This document shows positions 9,477-17,490 of a stretch of 42,060 bases of DNA, one piece after another. The notes beneath the pieces are model-generated. The model saw nothing but the letters and a program-made list of their open reading frames with translations, was not told where the DNA came from and made no database searches. Each line of letters opens with the position of its first letter. Positions within the stretch are counted from its first letter, which is position 1. This DNA is from Triparma columacea (Eukaryota; Sar; Bolidophyceae; Parmales; Triparmaceae), in NCBI GenBank assembly GCA_030267965.1, contig BRYA01000896.1:1-42060 (forward strand), in the 5' to 3' direction. The translations under genes were made by a program, and so were the position numbers.

Positions 9477-10331
9477 CTAATCATCATCATCCGTATTCTG
9501 GTAAACCTTATCCCAAAATGAAGGGTTCCTCTCGATTGTTTTCCCCTTCATCCTCGTTTTCGGTGTCATTCGCCCCGTATCCTCGTCCTTCTTCCACACA
9601 AAATACCCGCTATTAGTCGGCCCCTGATAATCCTCTGTGGGGTCGTTTACGTTGGAATTCATCTTTTTCATCTCGTCTGAGTTGCCGTAGAAGCTGGACT
9701 TTCGCTTCCCATAGAATTTTGCTCCTCCACCGAGACGACGGGACGTTGCGTCGTCAACAAAGTTATCGAGCTCCTCAAAGAACTTTCCAACAAAACCGAA
9801 GGGACCGGAACTTTCTCCACCATCATCGTCTCTGTTGGAAAGGAGCTGGGAGAAGAGGTACGAAGTGCAAGGGGATATCGAGAAGTGAGCGTATGAAGTC
9901 ATGCAGTCAGTGTGTTTCGTGTATTTGGTTGTGGAAACAACACCGCAGCGACACAAACGAAGTGCAAGGGGATATCGAGAAGCGTATGAAGTCATGCAGT
10001 CAGTGTGTTTAGTGTATTTGGTTGTGGAAACAACACCTCAGCGACACAAACTTAGCAAGTCTATTATTATTCAAATTCATTGAAAACGCATTTCCTCTAG
10101 CTTCCTAAAAAGTTTTCAAAGTTCAAAAAGTCACACTGAGTGGATTAAAGCGTACTTGAGTCCAAGATAATGGCGAAATGATACAAAAAAACTCACCCTG
10201 CTGGTCACCCTTCTCAATTTTGGGTTGCTGTTCATTTTACAAGATAGAAAGAAAGGCGAAATATTAGGTAGGGACGAAAGAAAAAGGATAGCGATGCAGT
10301 AAATGCGCATGCCGGAAGATTTGACCACCAT
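9477..10331 (-). CDS. Secreted or plastid-targeted small protein, conserved-looking, unknown
   Basis: Two exons: 10197-10331 (minus) and 9477-9845, joined in phase 0 over a 351-nt intron (donor GTGAGT, acceptor CTTCTCCCAG), for 167 aa. Exon 1 encodes a signal peptide (MRIYCIAILFLSSLPNIS, then PFF), followed by a basic transit-like stretch (KMNSNPKLRRVTSR). This is compatible with a bipartite plastid leader, though the cleavage motif is less clear than in the other genes. The mature part has FFEELDNFVDDATSRRLG, GAKFYGKRKSSFYG, DPTEDYQGPTNSGYF and NPSFWDKVY, with many aromatic and charged residues and no membrane span. It looks conserved, but I cannot name it. The intron contains a 97-bp tandem duplication. 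Confidence 0.68.
9861..10050. repeat. Tandem duplication of about 97 bp within an intron
   Basis: Unit 1 starts at 9861 and unit 2 at 9958. They are nearly identical; unit 2 lacks a 4-bp TGAG and has a few substitutions. The repeat lies wholly inside the intron of the minus-strand gene at 9477-10331. Reading through it creates a misleading 172-aa ORF. Confidence 0.9.
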
Positions 10332-10402
10332 TTTAGTGATGAGTCAGCAGAAGTAGGAATCCGAAGGATTTTAGGGATCCGCCCTCCGAAATGGGCCGGA
10401 GC

Positions 10403-10446
10403 AAACAACAACAACAACAACAACAACAATAAACAACAACAACAAC
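10403..10446. repeat. CAA/AAC microsatellite in a divergent promoter region
   Basis: A run of about 14 CAA units with one interruption (AATAA). It sits in the 162-bp space between two divergent start codons (10331 minus, 10494 plus). Confidence 0.9.
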
Positions 10447-10493
10447 GCACACAAAGTCCGAAAACACACAAAAAAGATTTTTCCCGACGAACT

Positions 10494-11037
10494 ATGCCGA
10501 CCTGTCAAGGACGAATCAACCTAGCGCCTATAATGAGGTGGGGTTCGCTTGGTTGCGGGCTTCTTATAATGTTCGGAGGGTTATCTGTTTGCCTGAACGT
10601 CTTCAATGCATTCCATATCGTCAACTTTGTAATGGGCATCTCCTCTGTGCTATTCGGGTTCCTCATAGCACAGACTGTTAAGCCGGGGGGAGGCTTCAAG
10701 TCCGTTAAGAAATGGTTCCCCTTCGTCGTCCCGTACAAAGGCCGCGGGTGCTTCATGATCTATGTTGGACTTGTGAGTGCAATGTGATGAGACACCTATG
10801 GGCCTATATTTCGCACGTCCTTCGTGAACTCACCCTGCTCCCTCTTTGTGCTCTCTACAGGGTTTATTTTACGATCCCTTTGGATTTATCGAGGTGATCG
10901 GAATGTTCACTGTCTTCTTGGGGATAATCTTTCTCATGGTGGGGTGCGGTGCTATTGATCATCCAGAGCAAGAAGGAGAAGCTGGTAGCCCGAACATCAA
11001 GGTCCCCGAGGGCTCTCAACCTGCCACTAAAGTGTGA
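10494..11037 (+). CDS. COPI-associated/TVP15-like Golgi membrane protein
   Basis: Exons 10494-10772 and 10861-11037 join in phase 0 (88-nt intron, donor GTGAGT, acceptor CTCTACAG), giving 151 aa. There are about four hydrophobic helices: CGLLIMFGGLSVCLNVF, VNFVMGISSVLFGFLIAQ, CFMIYVGLLFYDPFGFI and GMFTVFLGIIFLMVGC. A conserved-looking basic/Gly loop, PYKGRGCF, lies before the third helix. Size, helix pattern and the GRGxFxIYVG motif match the COPI-associated family (yeast Tvp15), which acts in Golgi trafficking. The C-terminal tail is short and polar. It lies among Golgi glycan enzymes, but no functional link is shown. Confidence 0.6.
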
Positions 11038-11139
11038 GAGTTTAGACCGGCGGCAACTCTCAGGTGCTCCGCGTCATTTGGAGTCGTGATAAATTACAGT
11101 TAAAAAAGAACTTACAACAGAACACATTTCATTCTTTAG

Positions 11140-11179
11140 NNNNNNNNNNNNNNNNNNNNNNNNNNNNNNNNNNNNNNNN
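11140..11179. other. Assembly gap (40 N)
   Basis: Forty undetermined bases lie in the convergent space between the COPI-associated gene and the minus-strand glycosyltransferase. The true length is unknown. Confidence 0.99.
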
Positions 11180-11198
11180 CCCCTCTCCTTCCTTTCCC

Positions 11199-12620
11199 TT
11201 AGCTTATGACGACGTAGTCTTTGGTGTCAGCGAACTTTTTGGCAGTGGCCCTCAAGAATTTCAAGATGGCCTCGGCTCTGACGAACCTTTCTTCATCAAT
11301 TGTAGTCTGCTTGTTGTTGCTTTGATGGTAGATAAGGTGGTGGGAGAAATCACCTTGTTTCTCAAAGAAGACCACTCGCTGCACTCTGCACTTTCTCCCG
11401 AAAAGATGGAAACCTCCGCTCCAGAACTCGACGTTGTGAAATTCAAGCCCTTGGTTTACCATGGAAGCATCCCCCTTTTCGTCAAACGGAGGTAAATAAC
11501 GCGATGTGCAAGCCTCGTCGAACTTCAGAATTTGCTCCCTTGTTGCCATGACACCAGCCTGTTGTGCGAACAATTTTGCATTGTCTGCGTTGAACCCACC
11601 TTTCGCCCGAGCTACCCCAACGGTGGGAAGGAGTGCTACGGTCTCCCCAATTGGCTCGGGCAAATTGACAAAGTCGAAGGAGTCCGCATTCCACTCCCAT
11701 CCCATGACATTCACGCTTGTTGCATTTTCTCCACAGCACAAACTCGCATCGAAGTCCTTTGCAGTTTTCATCGCGTCAATGTCTCCCAACCTTTTCGATT
11801 CCCACAATTTTCCTGCCTCGTTTATGACCTCGACCCTCAAGAATCCCGGTATTCTCGGCCTACTATCATCCCAAGACATTGCAGCTAACAACTTGCTCTT
11901 TTCAATGTAGTTCTCGACATGTTGTCTAGTGATAACAATGTCGTCCTCGAAAGCGAGAAAGAAATCATGCGTATTGAGATATTGCTTAATTGCGAACCGA
12001 TGTTCCCTTGCAAGCCCCAATGTGGCTCTTTTCTCCTCCCCCGTTTTACTGTGCACATACGTTCTTAGTGCCCCTTCTTCCACGACCACTTGCGAAGCAC
12101 CAGCCTTACGCAAATTCTCTTCAACTTCCAACCTACTACGATCAGCTAGTGTGTAAGCAGCAATAACATGAACATCAACTGTCCATCTCCTGCCCCTGGC
12201 CCTTCCCCCATCGTCCAAAAGAGAAGAAATCGACGACACAAGTGAAGGGACCAGCTTCTCGTTAAGCCTAGACGCCCCCTTAGTTGTCCCCCTGCTTCCG
12301 TCGTCGTATTCCTTGCTTGTGGTGATTATGAGCACTAGTCGGAATGGTTCCTGTCCAGATTCATAGACCTTCTTGCCCCCCACTGGACGCAACGTTTCAC
12401 CAATCGTCCCTTTGAAACACTCACTATAAATTGCAACAACCGCAAGAAGGAGGAGGACCAAGATTACCTTTTGTCCTTGTGTGTGTGAGTAACGAGATCG
12501 ACTAAGAACCTCTTTATTTTCAAAGGTCAACGCCTCGGCGTCCCTCACGGGGTTGAAAGGTGTTGGTATTGAAGAAGGGGGGGCGTGGGATCTGTGCGTA
12601 AGGGTTTTTTCATAACCCAT
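11199..12620 (-). CDS. Golgi glycosyltransferase-like protein with a DxD-type acidic motif
   Basis: 473 aa in one exon. An approximately 50-residue cytosolic part precedes a strong anchor (VILVLLLLAVVAIYSECF, about 52-66). The lumenal part starts with FRLVLIITTS, the first strand expected of a GT-A fold. FLAFEDDIVITRQHVENYI (about 221-239) holds the acidic metal/donor site, preceded by a basic helix. Later blocks are NVMGWEWNADSF, NQGLEFHNVEFWSGGFHLF and FSHHLIYHQSNNKQ, the last reminiscent of acceptor/His motifs in GT families. Family and substrate are not assigned. The start codon sits 207 bp from the divergent GT92 fusion gene. An alternative start is possible, because the first 45 residues are low in structure. 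Confidence 0.65.
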   Translation of the reverse strand: MGYEKTLTHRSHAPPSSIPTPFNPVRDAEALTFENKEVLSRSRYSHTQGQKVILVLLLLAVVAIYSECFKGTIGETLRPVGGKKVYESGQEPFRLVLIITTSKEYDDGSRGTTKGASRLNEKLVPSLVSSISSLLDDGGRARGRRWTVDVHVIAAYTLADRSRLEVEENLRKAGASQVVVEEGALRTYVHSKTGEEKRATLGLAREHRFAIKQYLNTHDFFLAFEDDIVITRQHVENYIEKSKLLAAMSWDDSRPRIPGFLRVEVINEAGKLWESKRLGDIDAMKTAKDFDASLCCGENATSVNVMGWEWNADSFDFVNLPEPIGETVALLPTVGVARAKGGFNADNAKLFAQQAGVMATREQILKFDEACTSRYLPPFDEKGDASMVNQGLEFHNVEFWSGGFHLFGRKCRVQRVVFFEKQGDFSHHLIYHQSNNKQTTIDEERFVRAEAILKFLRATAKKFADTKDYVVIS

Positions 12621-12827
12621 ATACTTTTCTCCCTAAAAAGCTTAATTCTCCCAATGATTCTTCCCTTCCAGCAGTCCCGAAATCACAGAATCACAGTCAT
12701 TTCGGATACTGCACCAAACCTATTTATCCTCTTTCCCGCTGAAGTGCCAATTGTGCCTCTTGGTTGCACCGATCTGCTTCTACGCCTCTTTTAATAAGGG
12801 GTGTCGGAGGCGACCACATACCACGGA

Positions 12828-15406
12828 ATGGCATCTGTGAATTGGACACGAAGAAGGATGGTTTTGCTAGGTTACCTTGTATTTTGCGCCCTTACAGTCG
12901 TATTGACGATAACTAGGTCGCAGAAAGACTTATACACCAATGGAGTGACAGGTTATGGATCGATATTCAGTGGGCTTACGTCCTTGAGGGGAGGGGTTCG
13001 GGACACAGAGACAGTGAATAGCAACAACATGAGACCGAAGCGAGTCCATACAGATATCGCAGGATGCTTGATTGTGAAGGAGGACAACATGCTGCTTCCA
13101 GAGTGGATGGCGTACCATTACCATGTGCTCCCAATGAGGGATTTGATCATCTGTGAGCAACCAGATAGCAGGGAGTTCGCCGAGGACACGCTGCAGGGGA
13201 CGCGGTGGTCCCCGTTCAGCGAGGACCCTCTTCTGAACGTTAACTATGTCCTTGCGGGGGACACGTTCTTCAATGACGACTCTGAAAAATTATATCTGTC
13301 ATCAAGCAAATACAAGGAAGCTGGAGGTCACCGCAAGGTGCAAAGGGCTTGTTACGCGCACTGCATGAAGGAGTTCAAAAAAATGGGCAAGGTAAGAACA
13401 AGCAACATGCAGGAAAACAACGACGTTGTAGGCAAGGCCATCTCCACTCACTTTTTTTTTCATGCACGCTCGTTGTCGCAGAATTGGACTATATTTTTGG
13501 ACACGGACGAGTACCTTATGGTAGACGATGATTTTGTTGGGCACAAAACAAATTCGCACAAAACAAATTCTACTAACAGCCCAACGAATAACGGCAACGA
13601 CTTTGTTCACGCCAAGTCAATATTGCCTCTGATGAATGAGCTACCTTTCCGCAACCAAACCTGCGTCGTTATAGGGCGCGTGTTTTTCAACGACAAAGTC
13701 AACACTTCCAAGTTATCTCTGGCCCAGGACGGTAAGCTGCTTGACCCCACATCGTTCTCGACGCTGAAATTCCACAGTCATCTCAATAGAGTTGGCCCCT
13801 TACCGGCCAAAGTCATGTTAGATGTTTCTACACTCGACGAGAGCGACATGATAGTAAGTAATCCTCACAATGGAATAAGCCCATCTTGCAAGAAGGACGG
13901 GTATAACCACGGTTGGCCTCCTCGAACCACAGTGAGGGTACATCACTATCTTGGCACCAAAGACGATTTCCTATTGAGACGTGACAAGCGAAGGGATGCT
14001 GACAGTTTTGAGTCAAAAGCTACAAAGTTCGGTGGTAGATGGAGCGAGCTTGATAAAAGGGTAACAGATGATGATGACATCTCCGGGTGGGTGGAAGAGT
14101 TCATCAACGGAGTGGGTGGGGGGGCAACTGCTACAGAAGATCTAGACAGAGTCGGAAAGTGGGACAAATGGCCCGAAGTGGGGGGTGAAGTGAAGGGCGA
14201 AGAGAGCGCAAATGGTGACGACGAAGAGAAGTCTGAAGGGAGGGAGGGGGGGGACGATGAAGAGGAAGTGAAAGGAGAAAAGGATGCTACAGAAGAGGCG
14301 GTGGAAGAGGCGGTGGAAGAGGAGGCAGAAGATGCTGGAACAGAGGAGACGACGAGAGCGAATGCCACGATTAATATGGCCGTGAGATTACAGGGTCAAC
14401 TCGGAAACCAAATCCAGATTCTTCGAGTGGTGGAAAACCTCAAAGTTCTGGGAAAGCAACTTGGGGTCACGTTCGATGTCAAGTTTGGGCATTTTTCAGG
14501 GACGCGTGGATCTCAGGTTGCAAATGAGATAAAGAGCTGTTTTAATCATTTCTCCGGAATAAATTTTGGCGAGCTGTCCAAGGACGAGCTTCAAAAGGGA
14601 GACGACGATGTTTTGATTGGGGACAAAAACGAGAGGTTTCAGGGCAAACAACTGAAAGAAATCATAGGGCACCTGCAAGGATCTGGTGGTCGACTTATTG
14701 TTCAGAGAGGTGTGCGGATTGGCCTTAACGGTAGTGTATATTTTGGGGACTCTGAGTCCAACATAAAATCTGCCAAAAGCGTGGCCTCCTTCTTGGACGG
14801 CATCCAACTGATGCAGAACATCACCGAGAGCGCGTTCAAAATTAATGAAGCAAATTGCTGCGCAGATAACTACCGCCCAGAGAATGGTGAGAAGGTCCTG
14901 CACTTACGAGGCTTTGAGACTGAAATGCCTCTGAGGGGCAAGAGTTTGGGCTTCCGTGACATTGGTGAGGAAAGTGTCGTCGAGTTCGTTGGACGCGGAG
15001 CCGGAGTTCTCGGGGACAATGTCGCTATAGTCAAACCGTCTTTCGTGGATGCCACGGGAATAATAACGGTGAGAGGGCTGGGAGGTTCTAGGAGGTGTCT
15101 GCCGTGTCCGAATGAACACTGAAAATGTCACCCATCTCTGACCACTTCATTCGTTCTCACTCACAGGCTCTGAAATCACGGGGCGCCGAAGTGAGAGTTG
15201 CAGAGGTGCCAAAAGGGGGGCCCAGTACATCGGACTTATGCTTCATGATGAAGGCGGACCATCTCATGGGAAATTCAGTAAGCACATTTCTGCTGGAGGC
15301 AATCTTACTGGGAGGTTCCTCATCCAGCACTCTATACGCGGTCGGCGAGGAGACGAAGTCAGAGTCGTGGGAAAGGGGAGATATCGTGTACTTGACAGGG
15401 CTTTGA
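12828..15406 (+). CDS. GT92-like and fucosyltransferase-like fusion, Golgi type II membrane protein
   Basis: Preferred exons are 12828-13391, 13482-15068 and 15167-15406, for 796 aa. The anchor is at about residues 11-29. Domain 1 resembles GT92/DUF23: GCLIVKEDNMLLPEWMAYHY, then CYAHCMKEFKKMGK-NWTIFLDTDEYL (DxD) and NHGWPPRTTVRVHHYLG. An acidic Glu/Asp-rich linker follows. Domain 2 begins RLQGQLGNQIQILRVVENLK, like the LGNQ motif of GT11-type alpha-1,2-fucosyltransferases. It ends in exon 3 with DLCFMMKADHLMGNSVSTFL, a common GDP-sugar-transferase motif. The 90-nt segment 13392-13481 is a multiple of three without a stop, but has a perfect donor (AAG|GTAAGA), a T-tract and a CAG acceptor. Removing it restores the expected GT92 spacing. 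Intron 2 is 98 nt. The first ATG in frame is 12828. One polypeptide might add two sugars in sequence. Confidence 0.7.
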
Positions 15407-15434
15407 GGTGAAATGACAGGGCTTTGAGGTGAAA
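15393..15434. repeat. 21-bp tandem duplication over the stop codon of the GT92 fusion
   Basis: Two perfect copies of a 21-bp unit beginning TGACAGGGCTTTGAGG. The gene's TGA stop (15404-15406) lies in copy 1, so the second copy repeats the terminal codons in the 3' UTR. Confidence 0.9.
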
Positions 15435-15714
15435 TATGGACTTGTGGGTTGAGATAGCTTATGATGATCAATGATGATCATCGATCGTGATGACCAAATA
15501 TTTTATAATGTGTTGTGTGTTATTGAGAAATCGAACGCCATTCTTTTAACTTTACTTTACATGCGGGAACCCTCCAATCCCAAAAGCCTCTTGCTTTTAG
15601 AGCAACACTCCTTTTCCAAATCAAAATTATTTACCATCCATAAATACCTTGGAGCACATTGTCAGCGAACCTCCTCGTCTACACTAGACCTATAGTTGTG
15701 GTAGTTCCAACGCA
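15435..15714. other. Intergenic region between tandem genes
   Basis: 280 bp with AT-rich sequence and short GATGATCA repeats near 15460-15480. No gene is recognised. Confidence 0.5.
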
Positions 15715-16213
15715 ATGGGAAACCTCTTTGCCTCTTGTGGGGATGTTTGCGGCGGAGGTGGTGACGATACGGCTGTAGACAAGGAACCACTCATCCCTTC
15801 GCGTCATGGCGATGACGAGGGCTCTGAAATACAAGAGGAATACAAGAGGGGGCGTGTACTGGATGAAGAGCAGCTCAAGAATATAGTTAATGAGGCCAAG
15901 GTGAGTTCTCGGGCCATGAGGGAAGTGCAGAGGAGAGAATAGTCTGCCGAGAACATACCTCTTCAACATCTTACCTGCTCGCATTCCCAAAACTTCTCTG
16001 AACTGCCGAAAAAAGTCAATGATGATCCCTCTCAACATGGGCTCTTCCACATCTACCACCCTGTCTCCACTTTCTGTTATACTTTTGTCTGGCCCGCCCT
16101 CCTCGACAACGTCAAGGGCTACAGACGAGCTTGGATTTAATAGCGGAGACAGCGGAGCTTCGGCAGAAGAGGAGAGTAAATTCGGCGGTGAGCCTCTAGT
16201 AGAGAATCTATAA
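15715..16213 (+). CDS. Lipidated LAMTOR1/p18-like protein (tentative)
   Basis: Exon 1 (15715-15900) is convincing. MGNLFASCGDVC has Gly2 for N-myristoylation and nearby Cys for palmitoylation, followed by KEPLIPSR and LDEEQLKNIVNEAK. This resembles the N-terminus of LAMTOR1 (p18), which anchors the Ragulator complex on late endosomes/lysosomes. The donor is AAG|GTGAGT. My preferred second exon is 16016-16213 (phase 0, acceptor AAAAAAG, branch-like CTGAAC), giving 127 aa with a Ser/Thr-rich acidic tail. An acceptor at 15942 gives a different tail ending at TAA near 16138, so the 3' half is uncertain. A 184-aa ORF on the opposite strand overlaps and is considered a shadow. Confidence 0.45.
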
Positions 16214-16278
16214 CCCTTAGACATTGTCCACATTGAATAGCTAGTTGTGCATAGGTCGCGTTTCGCTGTGATTTCTTT

Positions 16279-16598
16279 TCACTTGTGTAATGTATTTGTT
16301 AGTGCTGCAATTGCCTCGTTGCCCTTTATCTCCTTGTATTTGCGCTTGTAGAAGTCCTCCATGCCCCGTCTGAGTCTTCTACAGGCGATGTCGCTGTCAT
16401 CCACTGGCGGTTATTTTCACTCGGAAAGAATTGCATTTCTGCACACTCCCACTCCTAGACCGTCATCTATTTTTAATCCCTTTCGTCCCGTTTGAAATTT
16501 CCTATTTCACTTTCATTTTTGGATTTTTGAGACACAAATTTCCCTCCTGACTACACCATACCGGTTTGACTTGGACTATTTAGATAAAATACTTTCAT
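16279..16598 (-). CDS. Possible 53-aa protein, two exons
   Basis: Below the usual ORF length cutoff. Exon 1 (16562-16598) encodes MKVFYLNSPSQT plus one base. The intron (16404-16561, donor GTATGG, acceptor CCGCCAG) joins it in phase to exon 2 (16279-16403), giving V-DDSDIACRRLRRGMEDFY, then KRKYKEIKGNEAIAALTNTLHK and a stop. Exon 2 has a charged helical character and codon-like composition. Its frame is closed by a stop just upstream of the acceptor, which supports a splice there. The start lies only 35 bp from the divergent gene at 16634. The acceptor is not pyrimidine-rich. Family unknown. Confidence 0.35.
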
Positions 16599-16633
16599 GG
16601 GCAGGAGAACGGATACCAATTGAATCGCCGAGA

Positions 16634-17383
16634 ATGACTTCAAATAGTAGAGAAAACCAGGGCAGTCCAGGGAAGGCCGAACCTCTCTCAAAGCTGCTCT
16701 GCCAAACAGCCGACTCGTGGGGTTTAAGCAACGGCGGTAAAACGCCTCATGCGGATCCGGGCGCATATGTCGTTGATGATTTGCGTTCGAAGGGACTAGA
16801 TCTAAAGGGGAAGATGCCATCTGATTTCATGAAAGAGGGAGGAGGCATAGTGATTGCGAAGAATGACAGAAGAGGGGAAAAGACCGTCAAGCTAACGAGG
16901 ACCAAACAAGGTGTATTTGGCGGGATGAGCAACGGCGGGGGCAACAAAAGGGAGTTGAGGGATCACGAACAACATTTTGTCGATCGGGTCTTTTGCTACA
17001 TCTCGAAAGGGTATGGGGGGGGGACAGAGGCATCGTTTGTCTACCCTTGCATAATGGTTGCATTTTGCTGGCGACTCGTGCTTGGGAGAGGAACGGCAGT
17101 TGTCTTTGGCATCATTTACTTTGCGGCTTGTTTGGCAAAGGGGACGGGATTTTCGGCCAAGATTGGCCCGGGTCTCAAGGGAGACGAACTCGTTGTTGCA
17201 TCGACAGTCATTTCAAACTACGTGTTTGGGTTCTCGCTCTTGCTCAAGTGCGGCCTGGGACTGGTGCAGTCAACTTTGCTAACACCAGCTTTGGAGGCAT
17301 TTGTCTTACGGGTGGCTTGGAGAGAGGCGCATACAAGGGTTAAAAAATACATGGAAGAGAAGGAGGAGAAGAAGGACGAATAG
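16634..17383 (+). CDS. Three-helix membrane protein, unknown
   Basis: 249 aa from the first in-frame ATG (16634); no intron is needed. Residues 1-115 are polar and Gly/Ser-rich with basic patches (MTSNSRENQGSPGKAEPL, KGLDLKGKMP). The C-terminal half has three hydrophobic stretches: SFVYPCIMVAFCWRLVLG, TAVVFGIIYFAACLA and VVASTVISNYVFGFSLLLK. These are followed by an amphipathic, highly charged tail (KKYMEEKEEKKDE). No motif allows a name. It converges on the Ser/Pro-rich gene with 107 bp between the stops. Confidence 0.6.
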   Translation: MTSNSRENQGSPGKAEPLSKLLCQTADSWGLSNGGKTPHADPGAYVVDDLRSKGLDLKGKMPSDFMKEGGGIVIAKNDRRGEKTVKLTRTKQGVFGGMSNGGGNKRELRDHEQHFVDRVFCYISKGYGGGTEASFVYPCIMVAFCWRLVLGRGTAVVFGIIYFAACLAKGTGFSAKIGPGLKGDELVVASTVISNYVFGFSLLLKCGLGLVQSTLLTPALEAFVLRVAWREAHTRVKKYMEEKEEKKDE

Positions 17384-17490
17384 AAACATAAACCTTTTCT
17401 CCAAAAGTGTTGAGAATTCTTATTTTGTATCCATCGATCTGTCCATCCACATCGAGTCTTCCATCCACCACATGAACCACCCCACTACAA

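Noticed and set aside
10403..10446. CRISPR-like or coding poly-Asn/Gln tract
   Set aside because: A simple CAA microsatellite between two divergent genes; no spacers and no ORF continuity.
15679..16233. 184-aa minus-strand frame
   Set aside because: Overlaps the LAMTOR1-like gene. The myristoylation start and clear donor on the plus strand are stronger evidence, though the 3' exon is uncertain.
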